A DNA stretch of 64,000 nucleotides from Peribacillus alkalitolerans (GTDB lineage Bacteria > Bacillota > Bacilli > Bacillales > DSM-1321), in assembly GCF_010882125.1 (NCBI RefSeq), contig NZ_JAAGVZ010000016.1, positions 1 to 64,000 on the forward strand, written 5' to 3'. This document shows positions 18,338 to 27,971 of this stretch, one piece after another. The stretch's first letter is position 1. Every line of letters begins with the position of its first letter. The notes under the pieces are model-generated. The model saw nothing but the letters and a program-made list of their open reading frames with translations. It was not told the origin of the DNA and did not search any database. A program made the position numbers and the translations under genes.

Positions 18338-18721
18338 TTAATTTTTTGCTTTGATTTTACCAGACCATTGTTTGAATCCACCCTTTAAATGGAACAATTG
18401 ACGGTAACCTTTGCGGTGTAACATTTGAGCTGCTCTACCACTACGAATTCCACTTTGGCAATAGAAGAAAACGGGCTTATCTGAACGGATTTCTTTCAAT
18501 CTCGTTTTAAGTTGGGATAATGGGATGTTTCTTGCACCCAGAATATGACCAGCTTCGAATTCGTTTGGTTCACGGACATCGATTAACTGTGATTTACGGT
18601 ACCCTTCAATGAATTCGTCTTGTGTCAATGTTTTTACGACACGCTTTTGATTCCACCATGTAAAAGCCACATAAGCTATAATGGCAAAAATTACGACTAA
18701 AAAGAAATACAGATTCGACAC
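18338..18721 (-). CDS. yqhL: Membrane-anchored rhodanese-like protein YqhL
   Basis: A 127-residue protein with an N-terminal membrane anchor (about residues 4-22) and a single rhodanese domain. The active-site loop is FYCQSGIRSG with the catalytic cysteine at residue 88. The DVREPNEF and GHILGARNIP motifs are also present. Rhodaneses carry persulfide sulfur; the acceptor here is unknown. GTG start 9 bases after GAGAGGAG. Single gene, divergent from lipM. Confidence 0.9.
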   Translation of the reverse strand: MSNLYFFLVVIFAIIAYVAFTWWNQKRVVKTLTQDEFIEGYRKSQLIDVREPNEFEAGHILGARNIPLSQLKTRLKEIRSDKPVFFYCQSGIRSGRAAQMLHRKGYRQLFHLKGGFKQWSGKIKAKN

Positions 18722-18941
18722 ACTGAATAGCTCCTCTCATAACCATAAAAACAGAAAATAATGATTGAAGAATGGCTTGGCCATTTTTCAGTCTAACAAT
18801 CATTATTATATAATTCATTGACTACAATATCAAAATTAATTTTTGAATTATTTCACAAGTGTTTTTCACTTGCTTTCATTCTAATCTTTGATAATCTAGT
18901 ACACATACTGAAAAACTTTATACATGAATGAGGGATAGCTT

Positions 18942-19778
18942 GTGAAAAAGGAAACTTGGGGTTTTATAGATTCAGGATTCAGTTCACCTTCATATAATAT
19001 GGCTTTGGATGAAATGTTATTGAACTGGCATAGTGAAGGTTTAATTCCACCTACTATTCGATTTTACGGATGGAACCCTGCCACCTTATCGATTGGATAT
19101 TTTCAAAAGGCTGAAAAAGAAATTAATCTTGAACGGGTGAATGAACTAGGATTGGGATTTGTTCGAAGAGCGACTGGAGGAAGAGCAGTCTTGCATGAGC
19201 ATGAGCTTACATATAGCGTAATCGTTTCGGAAGAACATCCTGACATGCCGAAGAATGTAACAGAGGCGTATCGTGTCATATCGGAAGGGATATTGAAGGG
19301 TTTCCTTAACTTAGGGTTGGATGCTTACTTTGCAGTACCAAATACCGACGAAGACAAGGAAGCGTTAAAATCACCAAGATCATCTGTTTGCTTCGATGCT
19401 CCTAGTTGGTATGAATTAGTAGTAGAAGGACGAAAAGTTGCAGGTAGTGCACAAACTAGGCAAAAAGGAGTGATCCTTCAACATGGTTCCATTCTTCTAG
19501 ATATTGAGGATGAAAAGCTATTTAGCTTATTCAATTTTCCAAACGAAAGAGTAAAGGAACGCATGCTTAAGGGCTTTAAAGAAAAGGCAGTTGCCATGAA
19601 TGATTTAACAAATCGGAAATTTGAATTAGATGAAGCTAAGAAGGCATTTAAAGACGGATTTGAAACAGGATTGGGGATCAATCTTGAAGCATTAACATTG
19701 ACACCTGAACAAGTCGAAGCAGTGAATGAACTTGCAAAAACAAAATATGAAAGTAACGAATGGAACTACATGAGATAA
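18942..19778 (+). CDS. lipM: Octanoyl-[acyl carrier protein] transferase LipM
   Basis: A 278-residue member of the BPL/LipA-LipB fold. LipM moves octanoate from acyl carrier protein to GcvH as first step of lipoate assembly in Bacillus. The catalytic cysteine is at residue 150 ([10 protein letters not shown]), the same position as in the B. subtilis enzyme. [18 protein letters not shown] (about 75-92) and [12 protein letters not shown] also mark the family. GTG start behind GAGGGATAG. Function links to gcv upstream and bkd at the window end, both of which need lipoylated proteins. Confidence 0.93.
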   Translation: MKKETWGFIDSGFSSPSYNMALDEMLLNWHSEGLIPPTIRFYGWNPATLSIGYFQKAEKEINLERVNELGLGFVRRATGGRAVLHEHELTYSVIVSEEHPDMPKNVTEAYRVISEGILKGFLNLGLDAYFAVPNTDEDKEALKSPRSSVCFDAPSWYELVVEGRKVAGSAQTRQKGVILQHGSILLDIEDEKLFSLFNFPNERVKERMLKGFKEKAVAMNDLTNRKFELDEAKKAFKDGFETGLGINLEALTLTPEQVEAVNELAKTKYESNEWNYMR

Positions 19779-19823
19779 ATTGCGACTAAAGTGTGTGAAC
19801 TATATATAGTTTAAGTAATTTAT

Positions 19824-19867
19824 TTATCGACAAATCACTCATTTAGATTTGTCGATTTTTATTTAAT
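19824..19867 (+). terminator. lipM terminator
   Basis: ATCGACAAATC / GATTTGTCGAT stem with a loop of about nine bases, followed by TTTTTATTT. Confidence 0.85.
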
Positions 19868-20094
19868 AAATAGGTCTTTTGTCACTTGAGACAATTGTTG
19901 GATATTATTGGTTATTTATGTGCAAGTGAAAAATTTTTTTTGTTTTTTCAAGAGTTCAGGTTTGGAGTTCAATGATAGCAAGGCTCATCGTTCTCCCCAA
20001 AAAAGCAACCTTTAAAAATAGGTGAATTTCGCCAAAATCTCTAGTATTTCGATATTTTTCTCCTGTTTTCTCATTCCTTCAATATGTTTTTTGT

Positions 20095-20171
20095 TTGACA
20101 AAATATTTTTCATTTCAACATAAACACAATATATAGTATTGTCGAAAATAATTGGTACACTATATATTGAT
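20095..20171 (+). promoter_or_regulatory. nrdJ promoter with two NrdR boxes
   Basis: A promoter TTGACA (20095-20100) with CATAAA (20119-20124) at 18 bases is followed by two near-identical palindromic boxes, ACACAATATATAGTAT (20124-20139) and TACACTATATATTGAT (20156-20171). They match the NrdR box consensus ACACWATATATWGTGT. The boxes are 32 bases apart, three helix turns, as known for NrdR operators. They lie over and just after the -10, fitting repression. Confidence 0.85.
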
Positions 20172-20275
20172 TTTAAAATGTTTAATGTGATAAGTTAAGG
20201 GTATTATTTTTACACCTATGCTTTTTCATATAAACAAGCACAGGACGTTCTAGTGTTCTAAAGGAGAGGAAACAA

Positions 20276-22834
20276 ATGACTGTTACGTTAAAGCAAACGA
20301 TGAAACCAAATATTGAAAGATTGAATAAGGATATCTCACTATTCCCTCAAGTCCACCCAATAACCAACGATATGAAGCTAACTCATAAGGGTGTTTCAAG
20401 ACTTGTCATGATTGATCGCTACTCATTCAAGGATACGGAGAAAATCACTTTAACGAACGGAGATTTTGTTGTACTGACAATCAAAGAAGATCCAAAATTC
20501 CCTGCCAGGGGCCTTGGCTACATCCAAGAAATCGATTGGGAATTGAAAAAGGCAAAAGTATTAGTTGAAGACGAGTATCGAGGGGTATTGGACAAGCCAG
20601 AAGAGGTGGAAACTGGTATCATCAATCGGTCTCTTGATGTAATCGAAAAGCCACTGGAAATCTACTACGAACAAATTGCAATGCGAAATGCAACAGGCCT
20701 TGCATCTGTCGAGGAGACAGAAGAGAAGCGAAAAGAGTGGTTTGAAAAATTCTATCAAGAGTTAGTCCAGATGAATTTTGTCCCAGCAGGACGTGTTTTG
20801 TATGGAGCGGGAGCAGATACGGATGTCACATACTTTAACTGCTATGTAATGCCTTTTGTTCAAGATTCAAGAGAAGGGATTTCTGACCACCGAAAACAAG
20901 TGATGGAAATCATGAGTAGAGGTGGAGGCGTAGGAACGAATGGTTCTACACTTAGACCCCGCAATACACTTGCCAAAGGAGTCAATGGTAAATCTTCAGG
21001 CTCGGTTTCATGGCTAGATGACATTGCCAAATTGACACATTTGGTTGAACAGGGGGGATCCAGACGCGGTGCACAAATGATCATGCTCGCTGACTGGCAT
21101 CCGGATATTGTTGAATTTATCATTTCAAAGATGCAGAATCCTCGCATTTTGCGATTCTTAATGGAGAATACAAAGGATGAAATGATCCGCAAGCATGCAT
21201 CCGAAAAATTGAAGTTCAATCCATTGTCAGAACAGGAAAAAGCAATGTACCAAGGGATTTTAAATTATCGCCACATTCCTGGACAGGGTGGATTCAATGA
21301 GAAAATCTTTATGGATGCGGAAGAAAAGTTAGCCACTGGAGGCACTTATAGTGTTCATAATTCAGAATTTTTGACAGGTGCAAATATCTCTGTATGTTTA
21401 ACTAATGAATTTATGCAAGCCGTTGAACAAAATGGTCACTATGAGCTCCGTTTCCCTGATGTGGAGAGCTACGATGCTGATGAGATGTTAGCTTATAATG
21501 AAAATTGGCATGAGGTTGGAGATGTACGTGAATGGGAAAAGCTTGGTCATAAAAATCGCGTATACCGTAAAATCAAGGCTCAGGAACTTTGGAACTTAAT
21601 CAATATTTGTGCAACATACTCTGCTGAACCGGGAATCTTCTTTATCGATAATGCTAATGAGATGACAAATGCAAAAGCTTATGGTCAACAAGTAGTTGCA
21701 ACGAATCCATGTGGAGAGCAACCATTGGCTCCATTCTCTGTTTGTAACTTGGCAGCGGTCAATTTAGCACAAATGGCAAACAAAGAGGACAAAACTGTCA
21801 ATTTCGAAAAGCTTAAACGTACTGTAGAAGTTGGAGTTCGTATGCAGGATAATGTTATTGAAGCTACTCCATACTTCTTAGAAGCAAATAAAAAACAAGC
21901 ACTCGGTGAACGCAGAGTTGGTCTTGGTGTGATGGGATTGCACGACCTCTTGATTTATTGTGAAACAGAATACGGTTCTGAGGAAGGAAACAAGCTGGTA
22001 GATGAAGTGTTTGAAACGATTGCAGTTTCTGCTTATAAAGCTTCAACTGAATTAGCGAAAGAAAAGGGAAGCTTCCCATTCTTAGAAGGCAAGGATGAAG
22101 ATGAGACAATGCATCTTCGAAACAGATTCATAAACACAGGGTTTATGAAGAAAATGCCTGAAGACGTTCGAGAAGCAATTCTCCAAACAGGAATCCGTAA
22201 CTCCCATCTATTGACTGTTGCACCAACGGGTAGCACAGGAACTATGGTTGGTGTATCGACTGGTTTAGAACCTTACTTCTCCTTCACATATTTTAGAAGT
22301 GGTAGATTGGGCAAGTTTATCGAAGTAAAAGCGGATATCGTTCAAGAATACTTGGATCGTAATCCAGAAGCAGATCCTAACAACCTACCTGATTGGTTTA
22401 TTTCAGCCATGGAATTATCACCTAATGCACATGCTGATGTACAATGCATCATCCAACGTTGGATCGATAGTTCAATCAGTAAGACGGTAAATGCTCCAAA
22501 AGGTTATACAGTGGATCAAGTTCAAAAAATTTACGAGCGCTTGTATAAAGGTGGGGCAAAGGGTGGTACGGTTTATGTAGATGGAAGCCGTGACTCTCAA
22601 GTCTTAACTTTGAAAGCAGAAGAAAATACCTTTGAACAAGAAGAATTACCTTTAGATTTAGATCAAAAAAAGGTTGTCTTGGTGGATACAATCAATGAAC
22701 TTCGCAGCACAAATGTCACGATTGGTTCAGAGGTAGGCAACACATGTCCTGTTTGTCGTAAAGGGACTGTAAAAGATATGGGTGGTTGCAATACTTGTAC
22801 AAATTGCGGTGCTCAATTAAAATGTGGATTATAA
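20276..22834 (+). CDS. nrdJ: Class II adenosylcobalamin-dependent ribonucleotide reductase NrdJ
   Basis: An 852-residue reductase that makes deoxyribonucleotides with a radical generated from coenzyme B12, in the presence or absence of oxygen. Visible: active-site cysteine loop NCYVMPF, GGGVGTNGS, the radical-cysteine region NPCGEQPLAPFSVCNL, APTGSTGT and the C-terminal cysteine cluster CPVC...CNTCTNCG, thought to relay electrons from thioredoxin. ATG behind AAAGGAGAGGAAAC. Preceded by two NrdR boxes and ended by a terminator. B. subtilis has no such enzyme at this locus, so the gene is an insertion in the conserved order. Confidence 0.95.
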   Translation: MTVTLKQTMKPNIERLNKDISLFPQVHPITNDMKLTHKGVSRLVMIDRYSFKDTEKITLTNGDFVVLTIKEDPKFPARGLGYIQEIDWELKKAKVLVEDEYRGVLDKPEEVETGIINRSLDVIEKPLEIYYEQIAMRNATGLASVEETEEKRKEWFEKFYQELVQMNFVPAGRVLYGAGADTDVTYFNCYVMPFVQDSREGISDHRKQVMEIMSRGGGVGTNGSTLRPRNTLAKGVNGKSSGSVSWLDDIAKLTHLVEQGGSRRGAQMIMLADWHPDIVEFIISKMQNPRILRFLMENTKDEMIRKHASEKLKFNPLSEQEKAMYQGILNYRHIPGQGGFNEKIFMDAEEKLATGGTYSVHNSEFLTGANISVCLTNEFMQAVEQNGHYELRFPDVESYDADEMLAYNENWHEVGDVREWEKLGHKNRVYRKIKAQELWNLINICATYSAEPGIFFIDNANEMTNAKAYGQQVVATNPCGEQPLAPFSVCNLAAVNLAQMANKEDKTVNFEKLKRTVEVGVRMQDNVIEATPYFLEANKKQALGERRVGLGVMGLHDLLIYCETEYGSEEGNKLVDEVFETIAVSAYKASTELAKEKGSFPFLEGKDEDETMHLRNRFINTGFMKKMPEDVREAILQTGIRNSHLLTVAPTGSTGTMVGVSTGLEPYFSFTYFRSGRLGKFIEVKADIVQEYLDRNPEADPNNLPDWFISAMELSPNAHADVQCIIQRWIDSSISKTVNAPKGYTVDQVQKIYERLYKGGAKGGTVYVDGSRDSQVLTLKAEENTFEQEELPLDLDQKKVVLVDTINELRSTNVTIGSEVGNTCPVCRKGTVKDMGGCNTCTNCGAQLKCGL

Positions 22835-22844
22835 ATTAGTTTCA

Positions 22845-22889
22845 AGGGTGTTTTAAAAGCGAATAAGGCTTTTAAAACACCTTTTTTTG
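22845..22889 (+). terminator. nrdJ terminator
   Basis: AGGTGTTTTAAAAGC / GCTTTTAAAACACCT stem (one mismatch) with GAATAAG loop and seven T's. Confidence 0.88.
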
Positions 22890-22935
22890 TTATTGTTTAC
22901 TTGCACTTCCAAATACATTTTTAATGATAGTTGAT

Positions 22936-23142
22936 AATCGAAGCACAATAAAGAAGGTCATCCAAAAGTAGTATCCAAAAACAAAGCTGGAGCTTGATGA
23001 AGAAAATCGCAAATATAAGTGGGGCAGGTATGGGATTGGAAAGTATGTATATCAAGATGTAGATGCTAATGAGATTGAACAAACCATAAGAGGATACATT
23101 GCTCATTTTTTCCCGAATGCTGAAGTCCAATATTTTACTTAA
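22936..23142 (+). pseudogene. splB: C-terminal relic of spore photoproduct lyase SplB
   Basis: The plus-strand frame ending in TAA at 23140-23142 reads about 57 residues after a TAG stop at 22969, including YPKTKLELDEENRKYKWG, YGIGKYVYQ and YFT at the end. These are typical of the SplB C-terminus (WYP..KLE.DE, K.G..GYGKYVY, ..YFP.A.I.Y). The TAG is where a conserved tryptophan (TGG) is expected, so it looks like a nonsense mutation. Upstream of 22936 no further SplB sequence is recognisable, hence a truncated dead gene. SplB repairs spore photoproduct in germinating spores; an intact copy could exist elsewhere. Confidence 0.65.
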
Positions 23143-23243
23143 AACAGGAGCTAAATTCCTGTTTTTCTTTTTCTAGAGGGTTATATTTCCTTCTTTCCGC
23201 GATTAAAGATGTATCAAGACCGGAAAGAAGGGGATGATCCACT

Positions 23244-24125
23244 ATGCAAATTGACGGAGTTTTTTCCGGAGGTGGAATTAAAGGCTTTGCATTGATTGGA
23301 GCCTATCAAGTATTAGAAGAGAGAGGATATTCATTTGTCAGAACAGCTGGTACGAGCGCTGGATCAATTATTGCAGCCTTCATTACAGCAGGATATACAG
23401 GGAAGGAAATTGAGAAAATTATGAGCGACGCTGAAATGGATGCATTTCTCGATTCTAGATTCATATTAAAGATTCCATTATTTAGATGGCTATTGTTGTA
23501 TTGGAAAATGGGTTTGTTTAAAGGTGATTTCCTGGAATATTGGATTAATGATAAACTAGCGAAAAAAGGAATCTCAACATTTGGAGATCTACCGAAAAAT
23601 AGTTTACGGATAGTCGCATCCGATATTACGAATGGGAAGTTGCTTGTGATTCCTGATGATTTACCAAATTACGGCATCAATCCATCTACCTTTTCAATTG
23701 CGAAAGCAGTCAGGATGAGCTGTAGTATTCCATATTTCTTTGAGCCCGTCAAATTGCGTACACCATCCAACGAAAATTTAGTTGTTGATGGAGGAGTTTT
23801 GAGTAATTTTCCAATGTGGTTGTTCGATAAAGAAAATGTGAAAAAAGTCAGGCCCGTAATAGGCATTAAGTTAAGTGGGGCTGATCATGAAAGACCGACT
23901 AAGGAGATAGATAATGCGTTCGAGATGTTCGGTGCCTTGTTCGAAACGATGAAGGATGCACATGATTCTCGTTACATCTCACGCAAACATGAAAAAAATA
24001 TCATTTTCATCCCCATTAAAGGAATTATTGGGATAGAACTTCATATGTCCGATGAAAAGAAAAATTTGTTAATTCAACAGGGTAGACAAAATGCAGAAGC
24101 TTTTCTAAGAAAATGGGCTTACTAA
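23244..24125 (+). CDS. yqhO: Patatin-like phospholipase family protein YqhO
   Basis: A 293-residue patatin-fold serine hydrolase. The oxyanion loop GGGIKG is at residues 9-14, the nucleophile serine in GTSAG at residue 38, and the dyad aspartate in VDGGV at about 182. Substrate unknown; the family hydrolyses acyl esters of membrane lipids. No signal peptide. ATG after GAAGGGGATGATCC. Position and sequence agree with B. subtilis yqhO. Single gene ended by a terminator shared with yqhP. Confidence 0.9.
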   Translation: MQIDGVFSGGGIKGFALIGAYQVLEERGYSFVRTAGTSAGSIIAAFITAGYTGKEIEKIMSDAEMDAFLDSRFILKIPLFRWLLLYWKMGLFKGDFLEYWINDKLAKKGISTFGDLPKNSLRIVASDITNGKLLVIPDDLPNYGINPSTFSIAKAVRMSCSIPYFFEPVKLRTPSNENLVVDGGVLSNFPMWLFDKENVKKVRPVIGIKLSGADHERPTKEIDNAFEMFGALFETMKDAHDSRYISRKHEKNIIFIPIKGIIGIELHMSDEKKNLLIQQGRQNAEAFLRKWAY

Positions 24126-24130
24126 TAAAA

Positions 24131-24175
24131 AAGAAAAATCGGGCTGGTTAAAAAAATGCCCGATTTTTCTTTTTG
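24131..24175. terminator. Bidirectional terminator between yqhO and yqhP
   Basis: AAAAATCGGGC / GCCCGATTTTT stem with A-run on the left and TTTTT on the right; it overlaps the last yqhP codons. Confidence 0.85.
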
Positions 24176-24528
24176 CCTTTTTTTCCTTCTATAACAGTCA
24201 AATGTGTATCCGATTTGTTTTTGTTTTTTAATTTCCGTGCTTTTTGAGCAAGTGAGAAACTTGCGACCGTATTGGTTTTCTTTTCGTTTTCTCGTTGTTT
24301 CAGTCTTTTTTTAGAATTCCGCACTGCTTTCGAATATGCCTTTTGATCTCTTTTATCAGGTTGATTCTTTGTCAATCGTTTAATGACAAAAACAATCACA
24401 CCCGCTACAATTGCAAAGATAAGCAAGCCCTTTAGAGCTCCGATTGGGTCAGCAAATAATTTGCTTCCAATGCCGATTATTCCTAAAACAATCAAGCTGT
24501 ATACAATCAATGTAACTGGACGTATCAA
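24148..24528 (-). CDS. yqhP: YqhP family membrane protein
   Basis: A protein of about 126 residues with two hydrophobic segments at the N-terminus (about 6-21 and 29-49), then a long very basic tail rich in lysine, arginine and glutamine. The start is ambiguous: GTG at 24537 overlaps the AAGGAGG site, so one of the TTG codons at 24531 or 24528 is likely used. Function unknown. The gene pairs with yqhQ on the same strand as in B. subtilis, but with a 122-base gap. Confidence 0.75.
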   Translation of the reverse strand: MIRPVTLIVYSLIVLGIIGIGSKLFADPIGALKGLLIFAIVAGVIVFVIKRLTKNQPDKRDQKAYSKAVRNSKKRLKQRENEKKTNTVASFSLAQKARKLKNKNKSDTHLTVIEGKKGKKKNRAFF

Positions 24529-24650
24529 CAAAGCCACCTCCTTAAGAGAATCGTAAGCAAAGTATAATGTAAGCTTCCTAGAATTAGCCTCAAAGGAAGT
24601 TTCTAAGGCGCTATTGCGTTTCTAACAAGTTTACCCAAATTTCTATTTTT

Positions 24651-25595
24651 TTACACAATCTCTTCTTCGTCTTCGCCTTTTTTTGCTTCTTTTTCAATAT
24701 CTAGAAGCTTTTCAAATGAAGCGATTGCAACTTCCACTTGATCATCTGAAGGCTGTTTTGTAGTCAATAACTGTAGCCATAACCCAGGATATCCAAGATA
24801 TTTTAATACAGGGACATCACGAAGTTTGTTTGTCATCTGAAGGACCTCAAACGATATTCCTAATACAACAGGTATTAAAGCGAGACGATTAACTACACGT
24901 AACCATAGCGGATCAGTGGGTACTAACATATAAACAAAAAATCCTACGATAACGGTAAATAGTATGAAACTACTGCCACAACGATAGTGCAATCTTGATT
25001 GAGCCTGAACATTTTGTACATTCAAGGCCAACCCATTTTCATATGCATTTATGACCATATGTTCGGCACCATGATATTGAAATACCCTTTTAATTAAAGG
25101 TGTAAGAGAGACGAAGTAAATATATGCCAATAAAAGCATAAGTTTAAACAAGCTCTCAACAAAAATTTGTTCTAAATCACTGCTGAAAATTGGTTTCGTT
25201 AAATTTGCAAGAAATACAGGTATCAACGTAAAGAGAAATTTCCCAAACAAAAATGAGATTACACCAATTGCCGCAACACCTAAAATCATCGACAATTTAG
25301 AGGTTTCTTTTTCTAGAACCTGTTCCTCTTCTGTTGGATCTACGTCAAAACGCTCTGTTGAGAATGTTAAATGTTTAGAACCATTTGCGCTAGCTTCCAC
25401 GATTGCAACGATTCCTCTTAAAAAAGGAATTTTTTTCAATGGTGTTAATATTCTTGAACTTTGTCTAGGAAGCTCATAATATTCTATGCTGCCGTCTTTC
25501 CTTCTAATCGCGGTAACGGTATGTTGTTTTCCACCAAACATTACCCCTTCGACAACGGCTTGACCACCATAAACAGGCTTTGTTACCTTACTCAT
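24651..25595 (-). CDS. yqhQ: YqhQ family membrane protein (DUF1385)
   Basis: A 314-residue DUF1385 protein. The N-terminus YGGQAVVEGVMFGGK and the central QYHGAEHMVINAYE are the two family signatures; the histidines of the latter are invariant and suggest a metal or catalytic site, though no activity is known. About four or five membrane segments are visible between residues 100 and 260, and the C-terminus is acidic. ATG after GTAGGG. Confidence 0.88.
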   Translation of the reverse strand: MSKVTKPVYGGQAVVEGVMFGGKQHTVTAIRRKDGSIEYYELPRQSSRILTPLKKIPFLRGIVAIVEASANGSKHLTFSTERFDVDPTEEEQVLEKETSKLSMILGVAAIGVISFLFGKFLFTLIPVFLANLTKPIFSSDLEQIFVESLFKLMLLLAYIYFVSLTPLIKRVFQYHGAEHMVINAYENGLALNVQNVQAQSRLHYRCGSSFILFTVIVGFFVYMLVPTDPLWLRVVNRLALIPVVLGISFEVLQMTNKLRDVPVLKYLGYPGLWLQLLTTKQPSDDQVEVAIASFEKLLDIEKEAKKGEDEEEIV

Positions 25596-25766
25596 CCCTA
25601 CACCAACCTATGCTGTTATTCACTGCAACTTTTCCATAGCTTTTATTTTTCTAGAGTTGCTGTGTCTCTTATTCCATATTTTACAGAAAGCCCTTAGAGT
25701 TGTCACTTAGCAGTCTGAATATATTCTGCCAAGGAGAAGGAATAATAAAGGAAGGAGGTGCCAAAA

Positions 25767-26342
25767 ATGGACAAACAAGAATTAAATCAAGATGATGGCA
25801 TGCAGGATAACGAAGGTAATAGTAAAGAGAAGAAAGTTGAACAAGATCACTCAGAAAAACCACAATCTGCGTTATTCAATGCAATGTTAATTGGTTTTTT
25901 CGGAGGGGTTCTATGGAGTGCTATTGGCCAATTTACCTATTACTTTAATTTTTCTGAATTTGGACCAAAAATTATAGTGCCAACATGGTTACCAGAAAGC
26001 TTTAGTAAGGGATGGGGGGGTGCACTAGTTTCATTTCTTATTATTGGAGTAATTTCAATTATTGTTGCATTAGTATATTATGTATCGCTTCGAAAGGTGA
26101 ATACTATTTTCGCGGGAGCAGGTTTTGGAATAGCGATATGGGCCATTGTTTTTTTTGCGATAAATCCTTTCTTATCGAAAATGGATAAAGTAGGAAATAT
26201 GGAAACGAATACTATTATCACAACGCTTTGTCTATACCTATTATATGGAGTTTTTATTGGGTACAGTATTTCCTATGATGAATATGAACGGAATTTTTAT
26301 AATAAAAAACAAATCAATCAAGAAAAGGATCAATCTTCGTAA
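25767..26342 (+). CDS. yqhR: YqhR family membrane protein
   Basis: A 191-residue integral membrane protein with an acidic, polar N-terminus of about 35 residues and four hydrophobic segments (about 40-62, 85-108, 114-134 and 148-170). The ATG at 25767 lies 6-7 bases behind GGAGGTG; a GTG at 25758 overlaps the binding site. Family known from Bacillus only, function unknown. Located between the divergent yqhQ and the aroQ operon as in B. subtilis. Confidence 0.85.
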   Translation: MDKQELNQDDGMQDNEGNSKEKKVEQDHSEKPQSALFNAMLIGFFGGVLWSAIGQFTYYFNFSEFGPKIIVPTWLPESFSKGWGGALVSFLIIGVISIIVALVYYVSLRKVNTIFAGAGFGIAIWAIVFFAINPFLSKMDKVGNMETNTIITTLCLYLLYGVFIGYSISYDEYERNFYNKKQINQEKDQSS

Positions 26343-26442
26343 TGATTGGTTGATTATTAAAAAAGTAGTAAGAATTTTTAAGTATATGTTAGAATGAGTG
26401 TATTGGCGCTTGCTATATAAATTAATGGATTAGGTGAATTAA

Positions 26443-26889
26443 ATGGGGAAAATCATGCTTATTAATGGTCCTAATCTAAATATGCTGGGTAAAAGAGAGC
26501 CAGACCATTATGGTAGTAAAACTTTATTGGACATAGAAAAGGAAGTTGCTATACTTGCGTCTTCACTTGGACATGAATTGGAATGCATTCAATCCAACCA
26601 TGAGGGTGTTATCATCGATCAAATACATAAGAGTGGCTCGAGCGGGTTTGGTGGAATAATTTTGAACCCAGGTGCTTTCACACATTATAGTTATGCGATT
26701 AGAGATGCAATTTCTAGTATAAATACACCTGTTATTGAGGTGCATTTGTCAAATGTCCATGCTCGTGAAAGTTTTCGTCATACCTCTGTAACAGCTGCTG
26801 TTACAAAAGGACAAATTGTAGGTTTAGGGGATTATGGGTATCAGCTTGCATTACTAGCTTTAGATAGGATAATAAGGGGGATTCATTAA
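26443..26889 (+). CDS. aroQ: Type II 3-dehydroquinate dehydratase AroQ
   Basis: A 148-residue dodecameric-type dehydratase (B. subtilis YqhS) that converts 3-dehydroquinate to 3-dehydroshikimate. Visible: NGPNLNMLGKREPDHYG with the catalytic arginine and tyrosine, NHEGVIIDQIH, the asparagine in LNPGAFTHYS and the histidine in VHLSNVHARESFR. Length normal. No strong binding site precedes the ATG (TTAGGTGAATTAA). It overlaps yqhT by one base; yqhS-yqhT-efp form an operon. Confidence 0.95.
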   Translation: MGKIMLINGPNLNMLGKREPDHYGSKTLLDIEKEVAILASSLGHELECIQSNHEGVIIDQIHKSGSSGFGGIILNPGAFTHYSYAIRDAISSINTPVIEVHLSNVHARESFRHTSVTAAVTKGQIVGLGDYGYQLALLALDRIIRGIH

Positions 26890-27950
26890 TGGAGAAACTA
26901 GAAAGACTACGCGCTTCATTAGAAAATGCAAATGTAGACGGTATTTTATTGACAAGTAAGTACAATCGAAGATACATAACTGGATTCTCAGGTTCTTCTG
27001 GTGTTGTGTTGATTTCTGCAAACGAAGCAAAATTCATTACGGATTTCCGATATGTTGAACAGGCAGAAGAGCAGTGTAAAGGATTTGAAATTGTCCAGCA
27101 TACAGCTGCTATACATGAAGAAGTGGCTCACCAAGCGAAAAAAATGGGAATCAATCGACTTGGTTTCGAACAGGACCATGTTACATTCGCGACTTTTAAT
27201 CAATATAATAATGCTTTTGAGGGTGACCTTGTGCCGTTATCAGGTGTAATTGAGAAGTTGCGCTTGATTAAGACACCATCAGAGATTAAGATATTAAAGG
27301 AAGCTGCCCAGATTGCAGATGCAGCATTTACGCATATACTTGGTTTTATTAAACCAGGACTGACTGAGCTTGAGGTTTCCAATGAGCTTGAGTTCTTTAT
27401 GAGGAAGCAAGGAGCAACGTCTTCATCTTTTGATATTATTGTAGCTTCTGGACATCGTTCCGCACTTCCACACGGTGTGGCAAGTGACAAAGTAATTGGT
27501 ACAGGAGAATTCGTTACTTTGGATTTTGGAGCATATTACAATGGATATGTTTCGGATATTACACGTACTGTCGCAGTAGGTGTGCCGTCAGACGAGTTAA
27601 AGAAGATTTATGATATCGTTTTAGAAGCACAATTACGAGGAATGGCTGGTATTAAACCAGGTATGACTGGTAACGAAGCTGATGCATTGACTCGTAATTT
27701 GATTGAAGAAAAAGGCTACGGTAAGCATTTTGGTCACTCTACTGGTCACGGAATCGGACTTGAGGTTCACGAAGGACCATCACTTTCATCGAAGAGCGAT
27801 ACGGTGCTTGAACCAGGAATGATTGTTACGGTTGAACCAGGAATTTATATCCAAGGTTTAGGTGGAGTCCGGATCGAGGATGACACAATCATCACGACTG
27901 AAGGCAATGAATCACTTACTTATTCAACAAAAGAACTCATTATACTGTAA
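26889..27950 (+). CDS. yqhT: M24 family Xaa-Pro aminopeptidase YqhT
   Basis: A 353-residue metallopeptidase. The N-terminal creatinase-like domain (1-125) is followed by the pita-bread catalytic domain. The five metal ligands are seen in LDFGAYYNGYVSDITRT (two Asp), GHSTGHGIGLEVHEGP (His), MIVTVEPGIYI (Glu) and GVRIEDD (Glu). It removes N-terminal residues preceding proline from peptides. Translation is coupled to aroQ (TAATGG overlap), and efp follows 21 bases later. This matches the B. subtilis gene. Confidence 0.93.
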   Translation: MEKLERLRASLENANVDGILLTSKYNRRYITGFSGSSGVVLISANEAKFITDFRYVEQAEEQCKGFEIVQHTAAIHEEVAHQAKKMGINRLGFEQDHVTFATFNQYNNAFEGDLVPLSGVIEKLRLIKTPSEIKILKEAAQIADAAFTHILGFIKPGLTELEVSNELEFFMRKQGATSSSFDIIVASGHRSALPHGVASDKVIGTGEFVTLDFGAYYNGYVSDITRTVAVGVPSDELKKIYDIVLEAQLRGMAGIKPGMTGNEADALTRNLIEEKGYGKHFGHSTGHGIGLEVHEGPSLSSKSDTVLEPGMIVTVEPGIYIQGLGGVRIEDDTIITTEGNESLTYSTKELIIL

Positions 27951-27971
27951 TAGCTTTGGGAGGATTTTAAC

